Positions 28,701 to 43,700 of a stretch of DNA of 64,000 bases are shown here, piece after piece. The notes beneath the pieces are model-generated. The model was not told the DNA's origin and made no database searches. It was given only the letters and a program-made list of their open reading frames with translations. The stretch is from assembly GCA_023333565.1 (NCBI GenBank), contig JAJKFH010002315.1, positions 744,001 through 808,000 of the forward strand. Direction: 5' to 3'. Positions within the stretch are counted from its first letter, which is position 1; the number at the start of each line of letters is the position of its first letter. The position numbers and the translations under genes were made by a program. This DNA is from Puffinus mauretanicus. Lineage: Eukaryota; Chordata; Aves; Procellariiformes; Procellariidae.

Positions 28701-31700
28701 GTCCTACAAGCTTTTTTCTCCTCTAAGAGAGGCAGAACGATCTTAAACAGTTCAGCATAAGTCCTGGTTCCGTTTTGGACATCGTAATTTACACATCAAT
28801 AACAAGCAATTCGGTAATGTGTAAATGAAAGATAGAAAATAACCAAGAACTAACAAGCTAAGTGGTTAGTGCTGGAGTTCAGAATGCAAATAAAGCTAAC
28901 CAATTACTCCGCACTACTCCTAGGAAGACTAAATTTCAAAGAAATTCCAGTTGGTCATACCAGTCATTTGTACATTTGCTTCCCAGAAAGTCTAAAAAGG
29001 TGCCTACCGCTCCCAAACATTTACCTCACTCTCAGGCAGTGAACAGAATTACATTCACAACCAAGAGACTGAATAATTCAGGTTCTTTCTGAAAACAAAA
29101 AGCAGCCAAAAAGCAGGCAGTGGAAGAAGGGATGCAACATGCATGTGGCATGAATGCATGCTGCTAAAAATCACAGGCTAATATACTATCAGAGACTGAG
29201 GGAACACATAGCAAAGAGCATCCCCATGAGCAAATCAGTGCAGTCTTTTTCTTTTCAATAACGTGAAGCATTGTACAAAGAAAATTTATTACGTCCTGAG
29301 TTAGCAACTAAGGCAATGACGTGTATTTCTATATCCTATTATCTTGTGAAGTCAAACAAGGCATTCAACCTCTAAAAAAAGGTCTGGAAGCCAGGAGAAA
29401 GAAAAAAAAAAAAATCCACTACTTGGCAATGAGGGAGTCCTGTCTTTAGGTAACACTTATGTGGAGCCAATCCTGAAATCCTTGTTCATTCTTTCCAAAG
29501 AGATACTTAAATACAACAAGGATTGCCAAGTTCTCAAAAAGAAACAAACAGTGTCCTGATAACTTTTTTTTTTTATTACAGCTGGAGTGCAAAGCAAGTT
29601 ATTTCCTACACTGGAAAGCTTAAGATCGCGAACGCAAATAAATTGGAGATATTTTTGTTTTTACAAGTTTTTCAGTCACCTCTGCGTGAACAGCCAGGAC
29701 TAGCAAAAAGCCATTAGAGAACTCGCCTTTTTCTCAGAACCTAGCCTGCATCCCATGCGATCCCCTACGCTACGTTCAGAAAACAATTAAGCGTCAAAAA
29801 TGAAAACTCACCACACTGGGTGAGGTTTAGGTGGTGTAAAAGCTTAATATATGAAGCATACTCTTTTATTAAATGTGTTAATTTATTTATGTGTCATGTT
29901 TTTTATAAGACTTTTGCATGTTAATTGGTTTACTTGAACCACTGGACAAAAGAACAATTTCAGCCCAAAACGAGAAGGATACTATGTGCAAAATTTCCAC
30001 CATCAACCCTTGTGTTGCCAAAGGTTTTAAAGGTAAAAACCAGAACTTACAAAGTGGCTGCAAACCTGCTTTCAACACCTCACATGCCAAACTTGGGTTT
30101 CTACTTTTCTTCTTCTTGTATTACTGATGTAATGTCAAAAACTTTTCCAAAAAGTTTAGTTTCAAATCAGTATTAATCCACTATTTAGAAATAAAACAAA
30201 AAAAAAACAAAAAAAAACAAAAAAAAAAAGAAAGAAAGAAAAGAGACTTATGAAGAAGTCTGAAAACAAGACCGACCTATACCCTGGGTGAGATTGGATG
30301 GGTTAAGTGTCTCTGGCACTATTTGTCTTCACTATTGACAGACACTGTCACACAACCCACCACTCGATGCCTGTCTCTGAATGGCGAAGCTAGAATGCAA
30401 GTTAAGTGTATTAATAGAGAAAAAAACTAGCATCCCAGCAAATATAATAAAGCAATCCAATTCACCAGTTATTAAAAACACTCAGATTCAAGATAGGTAG
30501 GTTAATTTAATTTACATTAAGCCCAACAGTGTAAACCCCTTACATTCACATGCTGAACCAAGCAGTGCATTATACTTTGGGTAAATACATCAATCAATCT
30601 GTTTTTGTTATAAATGACACCCGTTATTAAATTAACACTGAAGTTTAGGTATCTAAGTAGAACTTTTGTTAGTGGCTCACACACACCAATTCCATGTATC
30701 TTAGATCCTTCCCCACTCGGAGCGATAACCGGCTGCATCCAAGCAAGTCAGAACTCTAGGACCCTCAGCTGCTCTTCTCAAGCTCTACCTGCCATCGCCT
30801 CAGCTCCCTCCACAGCCCACTACCCTAAAAGAGTGACTGTACGACGATGTCAGGATCTGACACAGGAGACGTCAATTTAAGAAACAGACGCTTTTGTTCT
30901 TTAGATACACCGCTGGTTTTTTTCTAAGAACTCCTCTTGGCCTTCATGAAGTCTTCAGTGCTGCTACTGCAAGGAGGTGCCCAAATAATAGCACAGTGAG
31001 ATTGTTCTCTTTCTGCCCTTCACTGGCTTGGTTTTTCGTTACTCATTAAGGAACAGGGAATTCTCTTCTCACAAAGTAATTCTCAAGCCTTTTTGGTGTA
31101 AGGATAGGAGCCACTTAATGCAAGAATTTGCCATAAAAAACCTCTCAGAATGATAAAACAGCATGTGTTTGATTAAGCAGTTCTGGAAAATTGAGTTTAC
31201 TGACTATATGAGATCCAGGAAGATTGAAAATAATCTAGAAAAGAAGAGATGATCTAGAGTACATCTATCTAATCCTTTACAGGTAATTATAAGGAAGCTC
31301 TGCTCCATGCAGAGGAGCAAGTATGCACTCAACACGCATGCAATCCCATATAACTACAATGTTTTAACTGAGAACATGTTGTCTAAAAAAAGTTTCCATA
31401 AAATGGAAACAGTAAGAGAAATCTTTTTCTTTCTCATTTCCCAGCAATGACTTCTCACCAGCAGACAGTTCAAAACGATGAAGGATCCTCTCCACTGCCC
31501 CTGAGCCGAACCTCATCTCGGCCCGGCCTCTCCCAGACTAGTGCAATCAGCTCCACCGTAGCTCTTTCGGGCACGCACTGTTGCCAGGAGCAATACCTAC
31601 GCTTGTGCACATACATGTTAGGGCTAACAAGCCAGAGCAGCCAGCGCACGGCACTAATATACAGCACCAGGAAGATGCATTTTTAAAGAGCATTAGGATC

Positions 31701-34700
31701 TGGTTTAAATGAATTCTGCAAGAAAGAAGTATTTGACACGACTGAAGCAAGCACATTGCAGACAGAAATCCCTGGAAGACATCCTCCTAGGAAATTACAG
31801 GAAGGCATTTCCAACTGGGAGGGCGGTGTGAAGGGGAAGGGCAAAGCCTACAAAGAAATGGAAGTTTTTACAGGCATTGGAGATCAACTACAAAGAAGAA
31901 TCTTTTTTTCTGATAATTTGTTTACAACATGTACTTATAAGCCCAGGATAACAGAATTAGTAGCAACACTGATATCCCCTTTGAAATTTCTGGTAATTAT
32001 TTCTGTATCAACAGGAAAAACTGACTAATGACACCAGGAAGGATGATAAATTGACAAAATATTTTCATTAAAAATAAAAATTAAGAAGCCCGACTCCAGC
32101 TTCTCAGCAAAAAAACCCACAAAAACAAAACCAAAACAAAATTAAAAAAAATACCCCACGTCTCCATTTTGAGGTTTTACTAGAATCTTTAGCTTGAGAA
32201 TGATGAAAAAGCCTTATCTTGGCAGTGGAAAACATGACCCATACCCCTTAGCACCCAGTCTCTACCCCACAGACAATGCAAGTATTTTTATCCATTTCTC
32301 TACAGTAGCAATTGAGAAGCAAAGCCTCATTTTCATAATTAAAATGACCAAAAATGCTTATGGCAAGTATTTCAATAACAACTCTGATCAAAAAAGCCAA
32401 TTACTCCTGTTTAGAACAAGTAGTTTGTCCCTTTAATTAAAAGGGAGCACAAAATTGACATGATCACAACAAGGTAAAACTTCTATCGTGTACCAAATAT
32501 TTTCCCAGGATATAAACATAGATGTTTGGGAACCAGAAAAATTCAACACATCACAGATTAATGCATCCAAATACGAAGAATGCAAAAAGAGTTCAGTAAA
32601 CACATTTTAGTGGCATAAAATCTGTTCCCCTTTTGTTACAGCAAGAACACCACTCTCTTTATGGAGAATTCAATTTGAGATAAGAACTGGAAACTGTCAG
32701 AATGGAAATGATGCAGGAAATACTGTCCTGGGGAGCCATACAAAAAATATGGAAAGATACACATTCGCCTCCATAGAAAATGGAGAGCAGCTTAAGAGAT
32801 CATCAACAAGCTGAAGAAGCTCATTCCAAGACCTGCTACAGAAAGAACGAACGGATGGTAAGCAGAAAAGCAAGTTTCTGTAACAGTTTTCTTCACTGGG
32901 GCTCAGAAGGTTTGAGCATTCCTGTTACTGGAGACAAAAGATGAAAATGCAACACTTGTTTAAAGTACATGGTCGAACATACTCCTGAATCATCCCCAAA
33001 AGAAAAGAATAAGGTGTTGACCTACCAACTAGAAAGACACCTTTGAGAAAGGACTTAAATTAGCAGTGTGAATCTTAAGCATTTGAAGCACTTGTTCAAT
33101 GTGTCTTGATCAACACGAAAAAATTATTCAACCTTTAAGAACCAACCGAAAAGAATCAAGCATCCCTCCTTGCAACTGGAGCTTAAAAATATTGTGTAGA
33201 AGGCATTATTAAAGCTTCAGGCACACTTCTTTCATATAAAAAAATCTCCAGGCCCAGCTTACAATGACATTTCTCAGCATGGCACCCTCATGCATTTCGA
33301 GAGTCTAGAAGATGATTCACATTTAATGTGTTTATGGTACCGCACCAGGCAAAATCCTCCTTTTCCTGTCCCCTGAACAATGACACTTGTAATTCAAATA
33401 GCAAGCACAGAGAACAGTTTCTAGCAGTAAAACCAGATCCTTTTCCTCCCTTCTGCTTTCCAGAGGAATAACAGAATTAGAAGCTTGAGATAGCAGCTTA
33501 GGTTGTGAACATTGCAGCTCAAAATCCTAGAGTTCTGTTAAATTATACTTGCCTGTTTCAGAGAGTGGGATACCTCTTTTGTCTGGATTAATGAATATGA
33601 GATACACATTTATTAACAAATTAATGAAAATCCAATCAGCAACATTCCATTTCAATATTCTTAAAACTGTTGTGTAAATCACAAAACAAATTTCCAAATG
33701 GAAGAACTAGAAGTCTGCCCCCGCAAGTTCATCACTGCTAAAAACAGCCCATCCTGCTCCTCCAAAAAAACCAAAGAAGTTAACTGCAGCAATACTATTT
33801 CCCACCTATAATGGGATTTACATGGAACAAAATCCCACAGCAAAGTGACTGACAGAAAAGCCTCAAATAAGTTGGATTTCAGCCAGATACTACCTTACTC
33901 TGTGTTTTGGGAAGCAGAAAACTTAACTATTACAGGAGTAGTAAAAAGCTCTCACCACTTCGCATCGCTCCCTGTAACGTAATCCTCTCATTATTGAGAG
34001 TAATCATATCTGACTTCTACATACAGTGTTGCTAGCAGCATTGCAAATTAGCCCTTCCTTTTAAAAACAAGAGTAAATGAGATTACTTACAATGCTATGG
34101 AGACTGAACTATCATTTCCCAAAAAAGTAAGGGTTTAGAGCAAGTAAGAGCTGACATAAAAATTAAAAAAGAGAGAGAACCTTACACAAAACAAGGGAAA
34201 GATTTCAGATAGAGGAACACTAGGTTGCCAAAGTCATCTTTCCTCCTCACCCTATCATCTGTACAGTGTCAGCTCCTCGAAAATGTGCTATAGTCTGCTA
34301 TTAAGGACTTGACATATACAAATGAACAGTCAATCTTGGTCTTTTAGAGTATAAATGTAAAATATTTATGTTTTCCTGTATAAGCATACAGACAGCACAA
34401 AGCCCAGGCTGATTTTCCTCTTATTTTCCTGTTAAGAAATCAGAGCCCAGCCCAGCCAGACTTCTCATTACTACAAGAGGCAGGGCGACAGGGCTTGAAA
34501 ATGTTGTAGCAACTTTTCAAAGACACTGTAGCAATCCTAAAACAATTAAAGAAAACAGTAAAACACGATACACCCTTTTATCTAGAAACACAGTACAGCT
34601 ACGGCAAGAATGCAGCCAAAATACTTGTGTCCTATTCTCTTGAGAAAGTGGAGAGATTCGGCTGCAGAAGAAACACACCGCTAACCTCAATAAAAAGCAA

Positions 34701-37700
34701 AGGCGCTCCCAGGATTCTGGAAGTCAATGGAGAGCACCGGGTAACGCTCCTGCTCCAAGGTAGCTGTGTGCTGCGGGTACCAGCATCAGTTCAGAAGTGC
34801 TGAGTTCAAGACGGCTTAGAGGAGGGATCCCAATCAACTGCTACACAGCAGGGATTTGTGGGAGGGGGGGCTATGGCTATAAAACAATCCACTGAGATCC
34901 ACCGCAAAGACTAAATTCACCTCTCCTTGTACCCCCACCTACAACTTTTGTAAACACTGATGTTCCTTCCTCTGTTCCTAAGAGTGTCCCCCCAGCTTTA
35001 AAGAGAAAAAAAGTCTGGCCTCTGACTTACCAGAAATACCCAACCATCTGTCCACCCTTGGAGTATAACATATCTTATATATGTATTATTTCCCAACACC
35101 AAAGGGAGGAGCTGGGACTGTTCTTCTCAGCTTTCTGCTCTGTCCCTATAGTTTTGGAACATAGCCTACGGACCTGTTTTGCAGGTAAACATTTATCTAA
35201 GATACATCCATTTTCTTTCAAGGATGTGGTAGAGGACAGGAGAAAAACAAAACCAAACAAAAACCTCACTAATATGTTACTCTAAGACTATTTAACTGAT
35301 ATCATTCATTGGCCAAAATGGTGAGGTTGAGCCTTCCCCGAGTCCGATGGGAGTTAGGCACCCACTCCCCCGTAACAGCACCAGCGACCTGCTTTGGGCT
35401 GGGGCTCACCTCTCCTTGCACGTGTACGCAGCACAACTCGCTGCTGAACGAGCTTGGTCATCACAGCTCTATGTTTTTATAGAAGACCAAGATTCAATTG
35501 CTCTTGCCCTCGCTGTAGCAGAAAGTGGCATACGCAATGAAAACAAAACTACTCTTTGCTCTGATTAAGGTTTTTTGTTCGTTTGGTTAGGTTTTTTGAA
35601 GAAAATTTTTTAACAATTTGGAGAACTGTAGTTGCTTGTGCTTAATACTTCTGATCCTGATTTTAACAGCACCCAGAAACTGAGCTGTCTCGTCACAACA
35701 CTGATGGAATGTCTCCAAAGCCAGAGTTCAGTAAACAATTTAAGCCAGCACAAACTGACAGCCACTGAGAGAAGCTAGCTCCACCTTTTCTGACTGCTCC
35801 CTCTTCCCCATATTACTCCTTTCCTTGTGCCACCAAAAGCATTTGTGCAGACCTGCCGTGAACCCATCTGGGACAACTCTAACCTGGAGCAGGTCCCTGA
35901 TCCAACGCACTCTGCACCACGCACATGGAAAGCTCTTCTTTTGGCAGCGGTATCAGCTTAAAGTCTTTGTGAAACTACGCTCTCTCTGACACTGAGAAGT
36001 GTTCTTAATTGAACGAGTAGGTCTCCTTTCAGTGTGAACAAAAAAATCTCAACACTATTTTTTGAAGTTTTTCATTCAACAAAATTGTGCTGCAGTTTAA
36101 CCCAAAAACACCTAAGATATTCTTAGGTTTTTTTAAAAGGAACTGGACTGGCTGTTAGCAGACACTAAATACCTGGAGGTAACAGACATTTAGTTCCATT
36201 CAAGTTTTTAAGTCTTTTCTGTTAGATACAGAATTAATTAGCAGTTCATGTCTATCTGTGGATTTAGAGTGTAACAGGGTTTGTGGGATTTTTTTGTTCG
36301 CTTGTCTTTAAGATACATGTTTCTGCAGGATTTGGTTGCTGCTATGTCTTTGACCCAAACGGATCATTAAGTATCTTGATTTTAGAAATATATCCCCAAA
36401 TTATTTTTTGAATAAGTGATATAAAAATACCAAATCCTCTCAATATAATAAATGAAAACATCAAATTATTTCAATGACTGAAGTTCCACTGTGCACAGTT
36501 AAATCCACAGGTTCTCTCAGAAGAGGTCTGGCAAAACATGAATGGTGAGCAGTGCTGTAAAGTTTCTCTGACAAGTCTACCAATCACTTCAGCTTCTGAT
36601 CAGGATTCCTGTACCATGCAAATCTGGGAAACATTCTCACACAAACGTTTAATGCATATGAACTCATAGAGAGGAAAAAGAATAATGCAGCTATCCGATT
36701 CCTCACCTTAAATATATACATTTTTCTCAAGCAACAATTTAAGGCCAATTAGGAAAGTGGAACATGACCTTGTAAGAAATATGGGGATCAAATTCTGCAA
36801 AAAAACCTTATCCAATGAAGAAAGATGCATCAATCATGAGCATGATCATTTTCCCTTTTCTCCTCATTGCACAAATGTTTACTAATGTATACAAGTTACT
36901 GACAAGAATTCCAGATGCAAACCAGCACTAAGGCTAACCTCATAAATCAGAGCTTTGCCCTTAAATCCCCACTTTTTTACGTTTCATAAAGATCAACGAC
37001 GGAGTCTTTAGACTAAAGTCTAAAACATGACTGGGAGTAAGATAAAGATGAAGATAAAAAGGTCATGCCTCAATTTTATATGCTGTCAATTAGAAAAATA
37101 ACTCATTTAAAGTTATCGGTTTATAGAAGTTCCATTCTGACATATATTCTCATGTATCTGAGAATTTTGTAATACATTACAATAGAGAGCTATGTGTGAA
37201 TGGAGTTTAAATACTAAGCCTTCTCAGGCCTCTTTAAGGAAAACATGACCTTTCTTCGTCCTTACAGTTTGGAAAAAGCTTCACGGCCCAAAATGTTCTC
37301 TCCCATTCCATTTTTTATCCTAGCTAGAATTCGGTGTTTTACAGTCGGTCAGCATTGTGCCTTAGTTCCAAATTGGTATTTATTACCTCTGAAGGCAGAG
37401 AACATTCTAGGAGTTAGCAGGCCTATGCTGCGTAGTAACAGAATAGCAAAACAGATAACTTTTATCTTCATAGGAAATATATATATGAAATACAGCAACC
37501 ATTAATATAGAATACCTGATAATTCAGATCACCAGTTTAGTTTAATTTATATTACCTAAATTCTCCTAGAATGAACTCTGTTACTTCTCCACAAGCTCTT
37601 TTTTACAATCAAAACTTTGCCAGCACTGTTCATGTTGGCCAGAATGTTACAAACCTTAACAAAGCAACGGAATAAATGAGAATGCTTACCAGCAGCAACT

Positions 37701-40700
37701 ACAGCTGGAGGCGGCGAACCTGCCTCGCCACCACTTGTTTGGCTCATGGATGCTACAGATGTTTCTCTGGAAGGTGGTAACTGCAGCTCCTTTGGGAGAA
37801 GGTCATAGACAGATTCTGTTGAACAGAGGGAAGACAAAAAGGATTTAATCAAAAATGTATTCATGTTCTTTAAGAGAAAAGAAATAACGTTTCTGCCTAA
37901 AAGGTATGAACTATAATCCAACTTTTTCAGAACCTTTTGAAAAAGTTACATTAAGCACTTGGAGATCTTAACATCATGGAATAAAGTTATTTCAGAAAAC
38001 AAACCAACCATGAAAACATTAAGATACACATTCTCAAGACCAAAACAAAAGGACACAAATTTGTTCAAACAAAGAAATAATTCATGAACTTCCACAGACA
38101 CTGCACTCATTTAGAATGAAGGGGCAGAATCACGTGAGAAGCAAAGACAAACCTGTTCTCAGAATTCAAACTGTGCAACTGACCTCCAAAGAAAAAGAGA
38201 CTAATTTAGTACCACCACCCACAGAATATCCTATAAAGTCTTCCCATGTAATAAGCGTCAATTCTTATTACGTAAGATCCCTTACTTCCATTTATCTGCA
38301 ACTTTTTTTTTTACCTCAAACCCTCCTGTAATCTCATGCAGATGCTCCAAAGAAAGCAGTCTCCATTAACAAAAGGGCTCGTGCCGGTGCATTTTACACA
38401 GAAAGCTCTCCGATACAACTGCGGCAGACCCTGTGCAGTAGTACAACCTCTAAGAAATTTTTTTGCAACTTCTCATTGTGAAACAGCTATGGCCCCACAC
38501 ACAGCTCACCTGACAGAGCCTCAGCAGCCAAGACACAAGAAGTGAAGTCAACAGCCTCACGTTCAACCTGCTTCTCCGTGCCTGCTGACGGCTCGAAGCA
38601 AGTCCCTGCCTACAGCCAGATGGCCACTTCAGAGTTCAATTAGCCAGGGCTCTCACTGCACCCAAGGCCTGAGAACCTATCACTGCGTTACTCCGAGCGA
38701 GAAACACCTCCCCTCGGGCACGAGCACGTGCTGTGAAGGCACCTCTTCCAGGGGTACACCAAAGAGACATCATTTCAAACACCCGATTGGGAGATGTAAA
38801 TAACCGAGATGAACAGCTATAAACTAACCAAACAACTCTACACCACACAACTTTATGAAATTCCTTTATATGTATTATTTAGGTGCCTGAGACAGATATG
38901 GAAAACTCAGTGTGCATTTTTTTAAAGTTTTCTACCCTACGAAGCAACAGTTATACTCAACCGATCCTAAAGCAAAATATCCTTGTGCAGCATTTCTTCT
39001 GTAAAAGTAATTTAACTGAAAACCCACAGAGTTGTTAACTAAAAAGCTTTATCCACAATTAAGCCCTGTAATAAGTGAAGCATACGACAAATGCACAAGT
39101 ATATACACTCCCAGCAACATATAATTGTATTACAAATATAACACATACCAAATGCTGGTTATGCCACAATCCAGAACAGTTACCGTACTGGGTAAGAGTG
39201 AAAATACTCCCACCGCGCCATGGCATTAAAAGAGCCCAAGAAAACTTTAATGCTTTTTACAGGATACTACTTGTCTGTTATGCACAAAATCACAAGCAAC
39301 TACCACCAACAGCTGCAACTGGCAGTGAGGTGTAGCTGGAGTTAGCTCCACAGCCTGTCCAACATTTTCCTATCAATGCTGCAAGATTTTTTTTTTTAAT
39401 TATTAGTTTTTACACCCACTTTTCAGAGAAATAACTTTACAGTAATGTGACAAATAAACAGAACAGAACTTTTTTTTTTTTTTAATTTAAACTGATGATC
39501 AAAACATTGGCAACCAGAGGTTGCAATCCAAATCCCAAGCAGAAATCCCTGCAGAAGTTTTCTGTAAGAGTTACCCGTAATGGTGAGACAATGTACAAGC
39601 AAAATATTTTGAGACAGCTCAAGTTAACTAACCATAAATTCATAGTTTTATTCTTTGGAAAAATATGGGAAAAAATATTTACTTGTGCTTAGTGAAGATC
39701 TTAAAAGGTATGAAAGGCAAAGGGAACAGACAGGCATTTGTTCGTACTTTTGCTCCTGTTTTACTATGAGGAACAGCTGCATTAGCATTTCCCTCAAAGA
39801 TGAGTACCCTTTTTAAAATTAACTTTTTCCTCAGCTATTTAGGCCTGATTTCTCACTCTTCTGAACTAGTGATTTTCAAAACCATAAAACTGGCTTTCAA
39901 AGTAAAATAAATTATACCAGTTTAAAATTGGTTATGTAAAGATATGGTTACAATGATGCTTCTCATTTTATACTTCATTTACTTTTCCCAAAAAAAGGTT
40001 AGTTCTTTTTTAGTGATAACGTATTACACTTTATTAAGCAGAAGCACTGTGTACTTTTTGTATGTATGAGCACTTATGTAGTTTAAACATACTCTAAATT
40101 TTAGCCTGTATTAAAAAAGGTGAATCATGCCTTTTTTTATCTTACAATTTTTACTTAAGCTGCATGTGTATACAGACTTGAATCCAATTCAAAAATTAAA
40201 AACCAAAGTAAATTGCATTTAAAATTGTTACTAGCCAAAGACTATCTCCTTATGCCTGCTGTGCCAATGAGGGGAAAAAAGGGGGCTATCAAGGCACAGT
40301 TCTATTTTAAGATGGGAAGAGAGTGCAGAAAGTACAAGGAAAAAAATTCCATTGACTAAACAATCAAAAAGAAGTTATACTGATATTTGAACAAGAATGT
40401 CTGAGGAAGGTGAAGGAAGTAAAATTTTTTTTTTGTTGTATCGAATACACTTCTGCCAGTGAACCACAGTGCTAAATTCATAGGAAAGAGATGCAATAGG
40501 TGTTCACTCTTAGAACAGTAGGGACAACCACAGCGCTAGAAGATCAACTGTTACCTACTCTGCCTTGGGTAAAAAAAGTTAAAAAAAAAATCTACTAGTC
40601 AAGTTCTGGCTGGACTGTCTACTGAAAAAGAGTGGAGAGGCTGCGCATCATCTGGCTTGCAAAAAGGAGCACATTTGATTTTGTATCGTTTAAGACTCTA

Positions 40701-43700
40701 TGCAGTTGTATTCACAGCTTTAACAAGGGAGGACAGTGTAAAATCCAGAACTGGGAAGCCAAGAAGTCTGGTTACTTCTTCAGATAATCACTGTCTGGCG
40801 GTTCCTGCACTGGAACTATAAGGACAGTGCAACTTTTCCACAGGTGTCATAGTACTTTCAAATCGGCTTTAACACATGGAAGCATTAGCGCGAGAACCCT
40901 ATTACCGTACTTACGCTGACGGCTACTGGGGATTTGCAGTCTCCTCTTTCTTTCATAAGCTGTGAAGTCAGTCCTCATGTACAAAGCCCAGGGAAGATAC
41001 ATGAAAGAATGAAATGTGTGTTCGCACCTTTTTAAAAACAAGCCAGTCAAACTCATGCTCCCAAGCCAGCTCATGCTCTACAACCACAGAAATGCAGCCA
41101 GTGCTGCCTATTTTGTAGACATTTGTTATTTGTCATGCTGCATTCTGAGAAAGCTTCTGTGAACCACAAAATCCCAAGCAGTTTTCAGAGAAAATGTTTA
41201 CTTATTTCCACCTTGAATGGCTCCTATAAGCTTGGCCACTGGCATAGCTATCAATATGTCAAAAAATTCTCCAAATAAAGTGTGGTGTTTGGAAACCACA
41301 AGATGCATGTGGGTCTAGTTTCTGCTGAACTACAAATTTTCTTCAAGATGAGTATCTTGAATCAAGAGACTGAAGAATGAAAGGTTCAGGGATTGTCCCA
41401 ACAATGAAAAGCACAAATAGCAGCTGAAGAAAAATACAGTTATGATGCGAGAGGGTACTTCCCTACTTGACATCCCTGTGCCTCTAAGTATTATTGGCCC
41501 TGCAGCCAGCAGTTTGTACAACAGCTCCAGACAGCAATCCCTTGTAAATGAGCACCAGCCTTTATTCTGGCTGGCACAGGTACCACCACCTACAGGAGGT
41601 GAGTAAAATTCAAGCTCACTTCTGTCGAAAAACCAGCCACAGGTAGACGTTTGGTGCTGGAGCAGCTGCTGCGCTGTAATTACCCCTCAAGGCACCTGTC
41701 ACAGCCTCTCCTATGGAAAATTATGCCCATTCAGCTTTGTTGACAAAAAGTGATCTTCGCTCAAAGTGCACTCTGCAACAAATTCTTCCTACTAAGCCAG
41801 CTAAGAAACTCACACGCTTCGCTGTGCCAGAGCTGGGAAGGCTGCTGCCTCTAGAGGAGTAGTAGCAATATTTAAAGCCGCTGCAGTGACTTGACAGGCA
41901 GCTCTGCTTTATGCTGAATATTCTTCTACACCTCAGACACTGGAAGCAACTCACCAAGTATTTCGGTTATGCAAAATGCTTAGTGACGGGCCCCAAAATG
42001 AGGGATCATAACACAGCATGTGTGTGAGCATGTAAGTAAAGAAACCTTTATATTTTTATGTATATGTTGTATATGTACACACACATACATTTTCATTCCC
42101 TTCCGTTGTCTCTCAAGAAATCCTCTTTGAGGAGAGAGTTGCTTATCATCATAATTCTGTCATGACTCATAAGATATTTGATGTTGATTACAAAGCCTCA
42201 TTCCCAAAAGCTAAGTTACTAGGTAAGAGTGAGCTTTTCTCTTTGGGTTGGTTGTTGTGTTTTGGTTTTTTTTTCTTTGTTTAAGAAATTTATTTTTAAC
42301 TCTCAAACATGAAGGTTCTGTAAAGTTTGCTGCTTTAAAGGGATGCTCACATCCAAAACTCCCACAGCATATTTTTTCTCAGGGAACACATGATTTTAGC
42401 AGTAATCCACAAGAAGCACAATTATAATCTTTGTGAATAATTCTAACAATATGATAAAGAGATGGAGGGACGGAAAAGCTAGCATTAGAATTGAAGCACA
42501 TTCTCAAAGATCACAAGACCATTAAAAGCAAATCTTTAATTTCATGCCTCATTGGTAAAAGACCAAACTACTTGAAACCTGGTCTAAAATACAACACCCA
42601 GTTTTTATCCCAATACACTTGGATACCACATCTAAAATTGAAGGCGAGCCCTACACTTGGAAAAGAAGCTGGCATTAGCCTTGACAGCTGTAAATATGGG
42701 AGGTTGGAGCAAGCTGTTAGGAGGGAAGGAAACACTGCCACTAGGAAGTCACTGCGAGGTGCAGCCAGGAGAAGACAGACGTGGTGGAAGAGGTGGAAGA
42801 GGTGGAACAAACAGCACCATGAAGGTTCAAAACAGAGAGCACAGCCCTGGCCACCATCAATGCCTCCTCCGCCTCCCCAGTTCTTCCAGGCCTATCTCCC
42901 GCTCTGCTCTCACGGCTCCCCATAACTTCCCTGCCCTCCCAGCAGCGCGTGAAATACTGCGTAAGAAAGTCCCAAACAGGAGTGAGGGAAAACGTGGGAG
43001 GTCTACTCGGTAACACAGGAAGAGGAAAAAAAGATCAAAGCCATGGGATTGACACATGGCAGAAGTTTAAGGTCAAATCCAAACTTTAAGAAAAAAACCT
43101 CCTGGCTTTTCTGCAGAACAGATGTAGCTTCATAGTCTAAAATACGTCTTTAGTGAACTGGATTACTAGGAGCTATCATTTCAACACTTCTCTGAGGAAT
43201 CTGAAATTGTTTGGATACCTTTAAGAAAGCTTGCTGCAACAAACCTGCTTTTCACAAAAAGTTTCATTTGAAGTCTGATGTGTTTTCACCTAAACACAAG
43301 CCAATGTTTATATATGCTGCACTATAAATAGCATTAAAGCAAAAACTGACAAATTCCAGAAAGATTAGAGTTGTTACAAGGAAACTAATTCTTCGCCAGA
43401 GGATATAGTTTCCCTCCACGCCTGATATCATGTTTAAATACCTAAAGCTCCCTCCCGTATTGATCAGCTCACCTCCATCACCATGTTTTACACACGTGTG
43501 CGCACACACACGAATGACGAGTATATGAAATTTTCTGCTGTAATTTTACATTTATTCATGTGGAAAACACCCACAAAAAAGAAAAAGCTGTTATGTAAAT
43601 GCAGTATTACATTTGAAGGCAAAAATAAAAATTCACCATCGTTATGTATTTCTACCTAATTAGCAACAAAAAAAAATGTAGACAGAATTCCTGTTTTCAG

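Noticed and set aside
42306..42345. Minus-strand stretch reading [11 protein letters not shown], loosely like the human optional exon
   Set aside because: Only a few residues match and there are no suitable AG and GT borders with the required phases.
42491..42925. 144-codon plus-strand frame in intron 1
   Set aside because: No family recognised. Other frames at the same place are equally open, so the GC-rich composition explains it; the patch itself is kept as a finding.
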